Positions 1 to 9,941 of a stretch of 64,000 bases of DNA are shown one piece after another (within the stretch, counting starts at the first letter, position 1; the number at the start of each line of letters is the position of its first letter). The stretch is taken from the NCBI GenBank assembly GCA_942159475.1, contig OW804098.1, positions 115,556,218 to 115,620,217 on the forward strand, given 5' to 3'. The notes below the pieces were generated by a model. That model worked only from the letters and a program-made list of their open reading frames with translations. It made no database searches and was not told the DNA's origin. The translations under genes were made by a program, and so were the position numbers. The stretch is from Sthenelais limicola. Its lineage: Eukaryota > Annelida > Polychaeta > Phyllodocida > Sigalionidae.

Positions 1-51
1 GGCAATAGGAAGATTTAGCAACCACAACGCACCAACACAACACTAACGCAT
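1..51 (+). repeat. Terminal fragment of foldback element D
   Basis: The first 51 bases match, almost base for base, the left arm of the foldback element at 34423-34645 (shared core AGATTTAGCAACCACAACG). Similarity stops after ACTAACGCAT, so only one end of the element is present, or the copy is truncated. No coding content is seen between here and 256. Confidence 0.7.
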
Positions 52-256
52 TTAATATTCGCTTCAGGCGTTTTTACACGCAAAAACATTTGTTATTCGA
101 GTGCATGGATGGTATGGAGAGAAGGCTTATGGTGTCATTGACTGATTGTGTGTCGAGTCACGCAATCGTAAAGGATAATGTAAGAAATAGTCAGGGAGCT
201 CAGCAAGCAAGCGAGTCCCGACTGCCTCCCAGCATTGGATATATCGTATGTCTAAG

Positions 257-487
257 TGTGTGAGATCTTTAGAAAATGTGCAATTCACCTTCACCAATCC
301 GTTCAAATAACCCTCATTTAAGACAGAAACCAGCTTCAAATGCTGTTCAACGTAACAGAACTGATACTTTATTAAATCAATGCGAAACCAAATATACTCA
401 GATATACAAAAAAAATTATCTTTTTTTTTAGCAGAAACTACTAAATATGTAGAGCTGCCAATTGTATATTTTTTTAGATCTGACCCA
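257..487 (+). mobile_element. MITE-A copy 1 (diverged)
   Basis: Short non-autonomous inverted-repeat element. The left end is decayed (TGTGAGATCTTTAGAAAATG) and the right end still reads AGATCTGACCCA. The interior shares the family landmarks: CTTCACCAATCC near the left, and a run like CTAAATGTGTAGAGCTGCC near the right. It has no coding capacity; a reading frame crossing it on the minus strand is coincidental. Confidence 0.75.
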
Positions 488-569
488 AGTAGCAGTACGT
501 AAATGATAATATTAAACAAAACCATTAACCACACGCATCTATGATTTATATTTATGCAACATATAGATA

Positions 570-990
570 TGTGATGTCTTTCTGGAAAATGAATCACAAG
601 TTGCAAAATTGATATCTTTAAAAGTGATTTAATTATTCGATCTCTTTGTTGGGATATTTTCATTCTTGGAGTATGTAGTACTTGAGGATGTATCATTGAC
701 ATTTTAAAATACATACAGCTCAACTTACTTGTATCAATCATTATCATTTTCTACATTCTTCAAAGTCATTTATTCACAAGATCTCTTTATAGGAATCTTC
801 TCATCTTGGAGTATGTATCGCTCTGAGTTATATGAATATATTTACCAAATTTCAAGACTGTGTATTAAACATATCTATGTATTTCTAAGGTCATCCTGTG
901 AAGTATATTTAATTAATTTACTAGATATAATTTCAAATCTTTTTTCAAACATAAAAATATCAAACTTAAACTGTAGAAATACTTATTAGA
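570..990 (+). mobile_element. MITE-B copy 1, broken, with a second left half
   Basis: It starts with the MITE-B terminus (TGTGATGTCTTTCTGGAAAA) and runs to about 690. A second left half starts near 757 (TTCAAAGTCATTTATTCACA) and continues to CTTATTAGATG near 990, where the right terminal repeat is missing. The doubled left half suggests recombination between two copies or a nested insertion. Confidence 0.65.
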
Positions 991-1100
991 TGTACTTATT
1001 TCCGTTGATCCTCGCCAAGAACACCAAAAACCAGTTGTGGAGGAAGGACCTTGTTGTACTGAGAGCAATTCAAAAGGCAAGTCAAGGAATGTTAAATACA
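985..1100 (+). repeat. Duplicated segment E, copy 1 (MITE-A empty site)
   Basis: This segment, which contains TTTCCGTTGATCCT and CCAAGAACACCAAA, recurs at about 1908-2025. Copy 1 reads GAAATACTTATTAG without interruption. In the other copy MITE-A copy 3 sits at that point, so this is a natural empty site. A small reading frame across it appears in both copies but has no recognisable product. Confidence 0.6.
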
Positions 1101-1337
1101 TGGGTCAGATATTCAGAAAATGTACAATTCTCCTTCACAAATCCTCTCAAATATTCCAAATTAAAGACAAAAATCAGGTTCAAAATACAGTTCAACATAA
1201 CCTAACAGACTGTTTGAATCTAGGCAATACTAAATATACTCAGATATACCTAGTATTGACGATTTTCCAGTCTAATTTAGCAGAATTTACTAAATGTGTA
1301 GATCTGCCAACTGTACATTTTCTGAAAATCTGACCCA
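1101..1337 (+). mobile_element. MITE-A copy 2
   Basis: Well-preserved copy with ends TGGGTCAGATATTCAG and CTGAAAATCTGACCCA and the usual interior. It is followed by TATACTTAAG. Small reading frames over it (for example 990-1205 and 1037-1333) are accidental, because they run through the terminal repeats, which are shared with all other copies. Confidence 0.85.
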
Positions 1338-1668
1338 TATACTTAAGAAGGATCCACCCATTAGGATTATATGAATTAGACACAACGCTGGGACTGGATT
1401 TTAATTTCTTCTTTATTATGCTGTAAATTACCTATGTGCGAGGCTCTTAGAATTGGTAATTTGTAAATTATCCTCATATTTTATGATCCATATGAATTGC
1501 TTCAACAGATTATTACTCATGAATGATCTCTTTTTGTATAATTAAATCAGCACGTCCTGAGAAAAATGTAATTGTTACATAATTTTCTGTGGCTGAATAT
1601 AAATCTTAAAATACAAAATACAAGTTATAAATGGAACCGGGTCCGTAACCTTAAACTGTAGAAATACT

Positions 1669-1905
1669 TGGATCAGATTTTCAGAAAATGTACAATTCAC
1701 CTTCACCAATTCTGTCAAATAACCCAAATTTCAGACGAAAATAAAGTTAAAAATACAGTTCAACCTAACCAAACAGATTGCTAGAATCAATATAATGCCG
1801 AATATACTTGAATTTACCTAATATTGAGCAAATTTCAGCTTAATTTAGCAGAATTTACTAAATGTGTAGAGCTGCCAATTGTACATTTTCTGAAAATCTG
1901 ACCCA
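1669..1905 (+). mobile_element. MITE-A copy 3, with a resolved target site
   Basis: Ends are TGGATCAGATTTTCAG and CTGAAAATCTGACCCA. The left flank reads GAAATACT and the right flank CTTATTAG. Joining them with one CT gives GAAATACTTATTAG, exactly the uninterrupted sequence seen near 978-992. This points to a 2-bp target duplication, here CT. Confidence 0.8.
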
Positions 1906-2025
1906 CTTATTAGATTTACTTATTTCCGTTGATCCTATAGCCAAGAACACCAAATACCAATTGTGGAGAAAGGACCTTATTGTACTGAGAGCGATTCAGA
2001 AGGCAAGTTATAAATGGAACCTGGT
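1906..2025 (+). repeat. Duplicated segment E, copy 2
   Basis: Diverged copy of 985-1100, with the same order of landmarks (TTATTTCCGTTGATCCTA, CCAAGAACACCAAATACC). Together with the intervening MITEs it implies a local duplication of roughly 1 kb. From 2026 to 2432 I see only AT-rich sequence with no recognised feature. Confidence 0.6.
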
Positions 2026-2432
2026 CCTTAATGGCTTATTTTATCTCTAATTGAAGCAGAGTCTGGGACTTCAACTGTAAGTGTTTCAAACAACCGTTCA
2101 CTTTTTTTTAATTATTTTATTTATACTTAGGATACAGGATTTTCATCAGTCCCAAGTCTTGCATTACAAAATTTGATTATCAGAAGTCGTTCATTAACTT
2201 GATATAATCATTAGGAAAGTCTTAGAAGTAAGGATCAAATACACTTGCCACTCAGGCTATTACAGCGGAGTGTTGGTGTTGTCCAATGCAGGATAAATGA
2301 AGTATAAATGACAGATGACGATTGACAGCGATAGGAATGTCTCACTCTTGAGATAATATATCTATAACACATGTATATAGCTATTATACAAGTCTTACTG
2401 GGTTAAATGCACTAATAAAAGATTTACACATA

Positions 2433-2853
2433 TGTGATGTGTTTTAAGAAAATGAATCACAAGTTGCAAAATTGATATCTTTCAAAGTGATTTTTTTGAA
2501 AGATTCCTTCATTGAAATGTTCTGAGTTCTCGGGGATCTAGCACACTTAGTCATATGAACCTATGTGCCAGATTTCAGGACATAGTATTGAATATATCCT
2601 TGCGTTTTGAAGGTCATCATATTAATGATATTTAGTTACTTCACTGGTAATTACCCACTCAGAAACATTGCAAACCTTATTTTTCAAAAATAAAATTTTC
2701 AAACTTGAAATATAGAAATACATAATAAGTGCCCCAGTGTTTATACAGAGTTTACTTTCATTGGAATCCCCTTGATCTCATCTTTTCAAATATGATGATA
2801 TCTCAAAATACATATTTTGCGACTTATGACTCATTTTCCTGAAGCATATCACA
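2433..2853 (+). mobile_element. MITE-B copy 2
   Basis: Full-length copy. The left end is TGTGATGTGTTTTAAG and the right end is TTCCTGAAGCATATCACA. It is flanked by TA on both sides. The interior has the family landmarks GCAAAATTGATATC, CTTGCGTTTTGAAGG and CTTGATCTCATC. Confidence 0.8.
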
Positions 2854-2984
2854 TATCTGCCCTTTCGGCCGAGTGTTGGTGATTGGCCAGTGTGAAGAAA
2901 ATACGACTAGGTACAAGTAAAAATGTATGATTCACTCATGAGGTAATGTTCTCTTAGTATCAATGTTTAAACGTCTAGATTATT

Positions 2985-3223
2985 TGGATCAAGTCTTCAG
3001 AAAATGTACAATTGGTCTTCACCAATCCTCTCAAATAACCCAGATTTACGACGAAAATCAGGTTCAAAATACAGTTCAACATAACCAGACAGATTTATTG
3101 AATAAATACAAGACAGACTACATTCAGATATACTCAGTATTTATCATTTTTCACTCTAATTTAGCAGAATTTGAGAGTGATGTGTAGAACTGTAGCTTGA
3201 GCATTTTCTGAAAATCTGACCCA
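2985..3223 (+). mobile_element. MITE-A copy 4
   Basis: Ends are TGGATCAAGTCTTCAG and TCTGAAAATCTGACCCA, with a small diverged patch before the right end. A short fragment of MITE-B (CCTTGCGTTTTGAAGG) lies downstream at about 3389-3430. Confidence 0.75.
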
Positions 3224-3454
3224 TTTGTTATTACAATTTATTTCAATATTACTATATTGGTTTTTTGTATATAAAGCGGTTAGTGTATGGTATCTCCACA
3301 CTAAAATACCCGTCTGGCGATACAATATGTAGCAAAAATGATATTTTTATGAGATCTCGAAGTTATTGAAATGTGCTAGTTGTGGGGTTTAAATATATCC
3401 TTGCGTTTTGAAGGTCTTCATATGAAGTATAATCAGTCCAAACCCCACTACATA

Positions 3455-3590
3455 TAGCCATAACCCCGCCATGCCAAAACCCTGCCAGTAACAACCCTTC
3501 CATGCCAAAATCCCACCAGGATCAACCCATCCATGCCAAAACCCCGCCAAAAGCCACCGAATCCCTGCCTGAACCACCACATATATCTGA
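3455..3590 (+). repeat. C-rich minisatellite, period roughly 32-36 bp
   Basis: Imperfect tandem repeats built around CCATGCCAAAACCC and CCGCCA. A minus-strand frame here is glycine- and tryptophan-rich only because of the repeat. From 3600 to 4390 the DNA is AT-rich with no recognised gene or repeat. Confidence 0.55.
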
Positions 3591-4392
3591 CCACACGGGC
3601 CGGGCATTGTTCTATATATTACATTCTCACTGATCTCAATGGGACGGTAGTGGTGGGCCTACTCCAGGGCCTGGAAAGCCATTGACATACCGATCTTATC
3701 CATATTTTTTGTTAAAACTAGTTCAGTACCCATATATATATATAAGAATTTTTATTCCTCTTTTCATCACATATAATTACAAACTTTACAGAGAAAAAGG
3801 GTGTTGTTTCCTGTCAACTCAGTTGGTCTTCCCAGGTGCCCTTTATAGTGATATTACATCAATAATCCTTGAATAATACATTTTACACAATATTATACAT
3901 TGTTTAACAATTTGTTTTTTGAACAATTTACTCCTAACAATTTGTCTAGTTAATACAATTTAGTGACATCGTCAACTATTGTGATTCTTCTTTCTTAATT
4001 ACTTAAGAAATAAGTTCATAACATTAGAGGGATGATTTACTGTACTATCATTCCTATCAATATTTTCTTCCTGCGCAGTTATATACTTAACCACACGTAC
4101 ATTAGTTTGTTAATAACCAAATTACCCAGTTTATTTCAACAACCTATTCATTTTCTCTTGTATATTCGAGTTTTTTCCAGACCATTTCCATGTAACTTCT
4201 GTGATAATAAATATCCTACGATTTCTGAATATGTAATTTATAGTTTATGTTATCCATGTTTTTTAGTATTCATACTAGAAAACGGATTTACAGAGTCATA
4301 TTACAATTTCTTCCAAGTGCTATGGGTACAAACCCTGATTTTTTTCTTTTATTCCGTTGAACCATCGTATCCTTAATACTTTTATAAGTGAC

Positions 4393-4563
4393 CTAACCTG
4401 GGTCGTATTCTTTTTTAAGATATCTTTTAAATTCTTCAATTGTTGCATAGCATTGGTGCCTTGGGGCTAAACTGTTCCTTAAATTAGGGATTGTATATAC
4501 AAATGACTTCTTAACCATTTCCATTTTGGGAGTTAACGTTTTCAGGTTTTTCCCGTTCACTAG
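4393..4563 (-). pseudogene. LINE reverse-transcriptase C-terminal fragment
   Basis: Read on the minus strand, this stretch encodes a segment typical of the C-terminal tail of CR1/L2/RTE-type LINE ORF2: KSFVYTIPNLRNSL followed by IEEFKRYLKK. That matches the usual pattern of an aromatic/basic block, an N-x-L segment and a final FKxxL helix. It lies just beyond the large ORF2 on the same strand. It could be the displaced tail of that LINE, separated by the 4564-5111 insertion, or a different LINE copy. One frameshift would be needed to join it to ORF2. Confidence 0.5.
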
Positions 4564-5111
4564 ACCAAGCGCAACCGACCCCGCCCCCTATAGGGCGGAT
4601 TTAGACCACCTTTAAACCTCCTTTCGTTGCTCCATTACCCCTGGTATTCTCAGTTAGACATCGACCTGTTTTTTATGTTTTCCCATCTAAATGGGTACCA
4701 TTACATTGTCTGTACGGCAAGTCGTGTTCCTCTTCATGCCTTTTTAGGGGACGACTTATGTATAATCTGGTACAGGAAAGTTGCAATTTTAAATATAAAG
4801 ATTGGTTTAGAATCCCACCCCTGTCGGAGCTCTCACACACACTGCACCTTCACTCACACACTACACTCACTCACCAGCCACTGCCCCTCCCGCTGCCTGC
4901 CACTGCCTACCACTGCCTGCCACTAGTGTGTGTGTAGCCTTGCCTCAAGGCTACACACACACTAGGCAGGTAGGCAGTCATGTATCAAACACTAACACAT
5001 GGGAGGAGTGAAGGATGGGTGGTTGGTGGGCATGCAGTGTCATTCAAGGTGAGAAAAATGACAACTATAAGAACAAAAACAGACAATAAAATAAGTAGAG
5101 CAAGCAAAAGT
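4564..5111. mobile_element. Possible insertion splitting the LINE 3' end
   Basis: It is bounded by the 5-bp direct repeat ACTAG (4559-4563 and 5112-5116). LINE-like coding lies on both sides on the minus strand. It includes low-complexity CACTC/CTGCC sequence and a perfect hairpin (4923-4965). I see no clear terminal inverted repeats and cannot name a class. A 5-bp match can arise by chance, so this is tentative. Confidence 0.35.
4923..4965. repeat. Perfect 20-bp inverted repeat with a 3-nt loop
   Basis: The left arm 4923-4942 (CTAGTGTGTGTGTAGCCTTG) is exactly complementary to 4946-4965, with CCT between. Weaker pairing extends outward through flanking CTGCCT/AGGCAG. Such a structure would extrude easily as DNA or fold tightly as RNA. 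Confidence 0.85.
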
Positions 5112-5186
5112 ACTAGCGGGTAGAATTTCTGGACTTCTAAGATTGAGATTTCTACCATCTAAGTTCTCTTTATTCTGAGCCATTTT

Positions 5187-7901
5187 TTAAGCTATTTCTA
5201 GGAGATGTATATTTCTTCTATGTTCTAGTTTTGAAAGACCTAGGTCTTTGTGAGCTTGATCTGTGTTCTCTCTTTTGTCAAGTCTCTTAATAATCCTAAT
5301 GGCTGAGTTTTGAATAACTTGTAGTTTGCCTAATCTCGATATGTTTCCTCCACCGTATAATAGATCTCCGAATTCTATAATAGGTCTTATAGCTACTTTA
5401 TATATCTTCAGCAGAGTATTGTTATCTGCTGCGTATCTTATTTTTGCCAGCTTATTGATTTTGTTTCTAGCTGAGCTTACCCTCTTTGTAATATGTTGTT
5501 TAAAAGTCAGAGAGTCATCTATTTCCACCCCTAAATATTTGTAATTTGAGGTTCTCTCTATTTCGTTATTGCCTATAAAGAATTCAGTTCTCATATTATT
5601 AACTGTTTTGCTCTTCCTACTAATCTCCATAACCTTACTTTTCTTTATGTTAAGCGATATCTTGTTCTCCCTACACCATATATCAACTCGCTTCAAGTCA
5701 AATTGCAATTCCTCCTCTACAACCTCTCTATCCATACTATCATTATAAATAACCGTACCGTCTGCAAACAATATAATCTTTGAGTGTTTAATCCATAGAT
5801 TTAAATCATTAATATAAACCTGGAACAGTAGTGGCCCCAAGGCAGTACCCTGAGGTACACCGCAAATAACATTCTCCTCGCATGAGGTGTAACTATTTAC
5901 CACTACCGATTGATTTCTGTTGTACAGATAATCTTTAAACCAATTTGAAACCGCTTCGCTAACTCCTGTCCTTTTTACCTTTTGCAATAACCTCTCGTGA
6001 TCGACGGTATCAAACGCCTTTTTTAGATCCAAAAAAGCCATTAGCGATACCTGTTTATCATTTAAGTTATTGTATATATTTGAGAATAATTTGTGGTGAG
6101 CATCTATTAGTGATAGCCCTTGGCGAAAGCCATATTGATTCTCATATAATATATTTTCATTCTCTAGATATTGATAATATTGCCCCTGCACGCATTTCTC
6201 CAAAATTTTCGCCGGTAGGGTTATAACTGAAATCGGCCTGTAATTTCCAGGTTCAGTTTTGTTGCCGTCTTTATAAAGTGGCGTAATAAGCGCCTTTTTA
6301 AAATCATTCGGTATTTTGCCCGTTTGGAGCGAAAGATTATAAAGATATACTAGCTGCATGGACAACCTTATCAAGACAGGTTTTAAAATTTTTGTAGGAA
6401 TAAATGGTATTCCTGATGCCTTATATACACTCACTTTCTTTAAGAAAGTTAATACCTCTTTCAGTTCAATCTGTTTAAATTCGAACTCGGCAGAATTTCT
6501 CTCATTTTCTTGTTCACTAACAACCTTATCTTCAGAGGTTTCATACATCTCTTTCATGAGCAGACTCATGTCTGAGTCAAATTCATCATCACTGGGTGGT
6601 ATAATGTTTTCTGCTAATTTTTTTCCAATTGAGGCAAAGTAACTATTAAATATATTCGATACCTGACTTTCCTCAGCGAAATCTCCTTCTTTTGTTTTGG
6701 TCTGGATTCTTTTGTTCTCCTTGGCCTTGTCAGGCGATATTATTGAATTTACATTCTCCCAGAATTTTTTGGGATCTTTCCTGTTTTCATTAATTTGTGC
6801 CCTTAGAAAATCATTTTTTAGCTTTATAATCTCCGAGTTAACTTTATTTCTGCACATTTTGGCTTCATTCCAGTCTTCTAGTTTATTACTTTTCTTAGCT
6901 TTGGTGAACAATTTATCCCTCTTTTTTGTCAGCCTGACAAGGTCAGTAGAGTACCAAGGCGGTTTTGCATTAACATTTCTGTGTTGCTTAACTGGGCTCA
7001 TTCTGTCAAGGAAGAGAGTAATTCTCTCTTGCAATATTCCCCAACATTTATTTACATCTCTCGTTTCATAATACTCCGTCCAATCCTCATTTTCTAAAAT
7101 TTCGTTGAGGATCTTCTCATCGTAACATCTCATGTCTCTAGCTTTAAAAGTCACCTTTTGATGTTTAGTTTTTGCTTTTTTGAGTACAATATAAACAGGC
7201 ATATGATCGCTCGCATTGTTCTCTATCGTACCTGATGAACAAATTTTTACACTGTTACTAAAGATCATGTCAATTATTCTATTTGACTTATGTGTAACTC
7301 TCGTGCCAGTTTTAATTTGCTGGGTGAGGTTATGTTTAACAAATAGACTATTTAATTCTCCAATTTGTGAGGATTTTGTAGCTGTTTTCATTTCATTGAA
7401 ATCTATATTAAAATCACCTGCCACTACTACTTCAGCTGTGTTGCTTATATTTTCAATCGCATTCATAAGGTGTTCTTTACATTTATCTATTGACCCTGCA
7501 GGAGGCCTATACAAGTTCAGGATTACCACCTTTTTACTCTTTCCTTTCGTCACATCAAGTATTTGTAATTCAATATCTTTTGTTGATACATTATACTCTT
7601 GATATTCTTGGTCCCTAATCTGTAACCCGTCTTGTATATACATGGCTACTCCTCCTCCTCTCTTCCCTACTAATCTATCCCATCTCCAAAGTTGGTACCC
7701 ATTTATGGAAATTTGCGAGTCATCTAACTTTTTATTTAGCCAAGTCTCCTGGCAGATAACCACATTTGGTTTATAACTATTTACCAGCGTTGTGACTTCA
7801 AAAATTTTTGGCAAGAGACTTCTTAGGTTCCATGATATTATCGAAAACCCCTTAAAGGTTTTCCTATCCTCGTTCATTGTTGTTTTCTTGCTACTTTTCA
7901 A
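5187..7901 (-). CDS. Non-LTR retrotransposon ORF2: endonuclease plus reverse transcriptase, catalytically damaged
   Basis: The 904-residue protein has an N-terminal AP-type endonuclease (about 18-245): SWN at 23-25, QETWL at 51-55, AGDFN at 161-165, IIDMIF near 209-214 and SDH at 231-233. A reverse transcriptase follows (about 510-760): NYRPIS at 553-558, FLDLKKAFD near 624-632 and GVPQGTALGPLL from 681. The catalytic box, normally FADD, reads FADG (712-715; GAT to GGT), so the second metal-binding Asp is lost and the enzyme should be inactive. The frame ends early: after LLEIA comes TAA where the family usually has Tyr, and LINE-like sequence continues past it in frame (KMAQNKENLDGRNL). The family is CR1/L2/RTE-like; I cannot fix the clade. 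No ORF1 is directly attached upstream. Confidence 0.92.
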   Translation of the reverse strand: MKSSKKTTMNEDRKTFKGFSIISWNLRSLLPKIFEVTTLVNSYKPNVVICQETWLNKKLDDSQISINGYQLWRWDRLVGKRGGGVAMYIQDGLQIRDQEYQEYNVSTKDIELQILDVTKGKSKKVVILNLYRPPAGSIDKCKEHLMNAIENISNTAEVVVAGDFNIDFNEMKTATKSSQIGELNSLFVKHNLTQQIKTGTRVTHKSNRIIDMIFSNSVKICSSGTIENNASDHMPVYIVLKKAKTKHQKVTFKARDMRCYDEKILNEILENEDWTEYYETRDVNKCWGILQERITLFLDRMSPVKQHRNVNAKPPWYSTDLVRLTKKRDKLFTKAKKSNKLEDWNEAKMCRNKVNSEIIKLKNDFLRAQINENRKDPKKFWENVNSIISPDKAKENKRIQTKTKEGDFAEESQVSNIFNSYFASIGKKLAENIIPPSDDEFDSDMSLLMKEMYETSEDKVVSEQENERNSAEFEFKQIELKEVLTFLKKVSVYKASGIPFIPTKILKPVLIRLSMQLVYLYNLSLQTGKIPNDFKKALITPLYKDGNKTEPGNYRPISVITLPAKILEKCVQGQYYQYLENENILYENQYGFRQGLSLIDAHHKLFSNIYNNLNDKQVSLMAFLDLKKAFDTVDHERLLQKVKRTGVSEAVSNWFKDYLYNRNQSVVVNSYTSCEENVICGVPQGTALGPLLFQVYINDLNLWIKHSKIILFADGTVIYNDSMDREVVEEELQFDLKRVDIWCRENKISLNIKKSKVMEISRKSKTVNNMRTEFFIGNNEIERTSNYKYLGVEIDDSLTFKQHITKRVSSARNKINKLAKIRYAADNNTLLKIYKVAIRPIIEFGDLLYGGGNISRLGKLQVIQNSAIRIIKRLDKRENTDQAHKDLGLSKLEHRRNIHLLEIA

Positions 7902-8460
7902 TTATTTCCTTTACTCTTTTCTTCATTTTTTTTTGCTAGTGTGAACTATATAAATTGCTATTATACAATTTTTTATAACATAACATAACATAACCTAGTG
8001 GACATGCCTACCTCGCAGTTGTTTAGCTACCTCATTTAATGTTAGAGCGTGTAAATCACCTTGCGTAGGTTAGACAACATTTATATAATGTATGATTGCC
8101 TAATATATCGGCATACAGTTTCATACATAACAATATAATATAATACATTGTGTTAGTGCAAAATTCGTTTAAAGACAATAAAATACTAATTCTGTCCTTC
8201 ATCTGGTGTCTTCATTGTTAGGAATTAAGTACACATGAATCCTGGATTTCTCACTGTCAGGGTTCATCTCATTAAAATTCATTCATATTCTTATTCATTT
8301 TGTACTCAAAGTGTGTTATTATATAAAGACATCCAGCATCCTTGATACTTCTTTGTGGTCGTGAAAGTGTTAAAGTGTCAATATAAAGTGTTTCTTACTT
8401 GCGTATCCAGTTCTTTCACTTTAAGTCTCTTGTTATTGTCTGTTTTCCGATCTTTACCAT
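7902..8460. other. Non-coding stretch upstream of LINE ORF2
   Basis: AT-rich DNA with a short TAACA tandem near 7977-7993 and no frame of note on either strand. It may hold the 5' part of the LINE on the minus strand, but nothing shows it. Confidence 0.4.
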
Positions 8461-8477
8461 TATAAGGTTTCTCCCCT

Positions 8478-8549
8478 GTGGAGCATGCCTGACCCTTCGT
8501 ACCTACGTTCAATAGAAATATAGTTATTCCGAGTCAGGCATTTCTCCAT
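8478..8549. repeat. Structured repeat H, copy 1
   Basis: A perfect 9-bp stem ATGCCTGAC/GTCAGGCAT (8485-8493 with 8533-8541) is extended by TGGAG/CTCCA (8479-8483 with 8544-8548). It encloses a core starting CCTTCGTACCTACGTTC and ending AATATAGTTATTCC. The same core recurs in copy 2 at 8665-8749 with a different stem that also pairs. Function is unknown: structured RNA, or the ends of a small foldback element. Confidence 0.7.
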
Positions 8550-8664
8550 GAAGGATTGTCCTATTTCACTTTCACATTACTATAGACAATATAATCAGGT
8601 CCTGTATCTATTTCTCAGAGTTACTAGTTGTGAACACTGATTCTATCATTAAAATACCCATTAC

Positions 8665-8749
8665 TTCTCCTGGAAGGCTTCGTCCAACCCTTCATACCTA
8701 CGTTCTATAGAAATATAGGTAATCCAGGGTGGACTTAGCCCAGGGAGAA
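8665..8749. repeat. Structured repeat H, copy 2
   Basis: The core CCTTCATACCTACGTTC...AATATAGGTAATCC is nearly identical to copy 1. The surrounding stem is different but still complementary: TTCTCC/GGAGAA (8665-8670, 8744-8749), GGCT/AGCC (8676-8679, 8737-8740) and GTCCA/TGGAC (8682-8686, 8730-8734). An inner TACCTA/TAGGTA pair is perfect here and has one mismatch in copy 1. Confidence 0.7.
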
Positions 8750-8981
8750 ATAACTTTCTTTCGTTTGCTTTTCCCTTTTCATGCATTTCTAATATTTGGG
8801 CTTGTTTTGCAATTTGAAGAGTACACTAGTTGCTTAATGCGACTCCCTTCAAAAATCAAGGCACCAGAGAAATGCTTTGTTTTACCCCTTTTCCCTTTTT
8901 TATCCCTTGCACTGGACTTATGTGCAGATTTATAGAATTTAGATACTAAGCACATATGAGAGCCCTCTCTCACTTTTACTT

Positions 8982-9683
8982 TTAATGGGCTTTAGTATAA
9001 GCCTCTGCGATCCTGGTTGCCACGTCGTTTTTTACTTCATCAGAGAAGTGACAACCATCTGCTGATAATTTGTGGTATAGTGCAGAGTACTTGGTCGGGC
9101 CGTTTTTTCTCCTTTTCTTTCCTGCAATGCATCTATGGATTAATTGTCCGACAAAGGGGGTTGGATTACCTTCCTCGGTGTTCAGCTTTTTTGCTATATT
9201 GCTGAAAAGTGTTACTCTTTCATTTATGCTCTGTTGTGTTTCTTGGCATTTGTCTTGTCTTGGATACAATATTCCATGCTTGGATGCCAGAACTGCATTA
9301 TATTTTTTTATATCTATACCAATCATGGTGGCAATAGATATTCTGGGATTGTAACCGTAAACAGTGGCTGCCTCCTTTAGAGACACTAATGCTTGAGTTA
9401 AGACCGCTCTTATTTCATCTTCAAATAACACATTTGATGCATGCTGTAGCTTTATTTGTTCTCCATAGTCCTTCTTATTTCTTTTCGTGATGTTGCAAAG
9501 ACCCGCTACTACAAATATAAATCTGGGTCTGTGTAGATTTATTGTTGGCCTAGCTTTTCTAACCAGCCTCTCTATTGAGGCCCCTCCTATGTTTATAACT
9601 CTAATCATAACTTGCGGTAATTTCATTCGGACTCTACTCTCCATCCCTGCCCCTCGAGAGTCCATAAGGATTAACAAGTCCAT
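8982..9683 (-). CDS. SGNH/GDSL-esterase-like protein, probably transposon-encoded
   Basis: The 233-residue protein has the spaced blocks of an SGNH hydrolase: MDSRG with the putative nucleophile Ser9, AGLCN with the block-III Asn64 (usual form GxND), and DGCHF with Asp209 and His212 as the remaining catalytic pair. The oxyanion Gly of block II is not certain. An in-frame TAA lies 13 codons upstream of the chosen Met, so the protein starts here or has an upstream exon. Esterase domains of this fold are known in ORF1 proteins of CR1/L2-type LINEs and in Ngaro-type elements, which is why I suspect a mobile-element role. The next minus-strand neighbours are the NADAR-type ORF1 (ending 259 bp upstream) and LINE ORF2 (starting about 1.1 kb downstream). 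Whether all three are one element is unproven. Confidence 0.7.
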   Translation of the reverse strand: MDLLILMDSRGAGMESRVRMKLPQVMIRVINIGGASIERLVRKARPTINLHRPRFIFVVAGLCNITKRNKKDYGEQIKLQHASNVLFEDEIRAVLTQALVSLKEAATVYGYNPRISIATMIGIDIKKYNAVLASKHGILYPRQDKCQETQQSINERVTLFSNIAKKLNTEEGNPTPFVGQLIHRCIAGKKRRKNGPTKYSALYHKLSADGCHFSDEVKNDVATRIAEAYTKAH

Positions 9684-9941
9684 CTTACCGTCTTCGATGG
9701 TATATTTCCAGGAAATTACTTAGGTCGTGTGTTCAGTATGTTTCCTCGCTTTTAATAGTAGACTTGTTAAGTAGAGTTTGCTTCAGTCGCCAATCACCTA
9801 GTGTTTATATTTCCTACGTGATGACCTTTACCGAAGCATGTGGCAGCTGCGATCAGATCGGATTTTTACATTCCCTGTTCGTTCCTTAAGAGTCCAACAA
9901 TACAGGTAGATCCTTTTCACTGCCTTATCTTAATGATGTAA

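Noticed and set aside
127..747. 206-residue minus-strand frame
   Set aside because: It crosses a MITE-A copy and a MITE-B left half, has no motif, and its C-terminal part is only the translated repeat.
4032..4376. 114-residue plus frame rich in Phe, Tyr, Ile and Leu
   Set aside because: Composition follows the AT-rich DNA. There is no family motif and no supporting context, so membrane-like segments here mean little.
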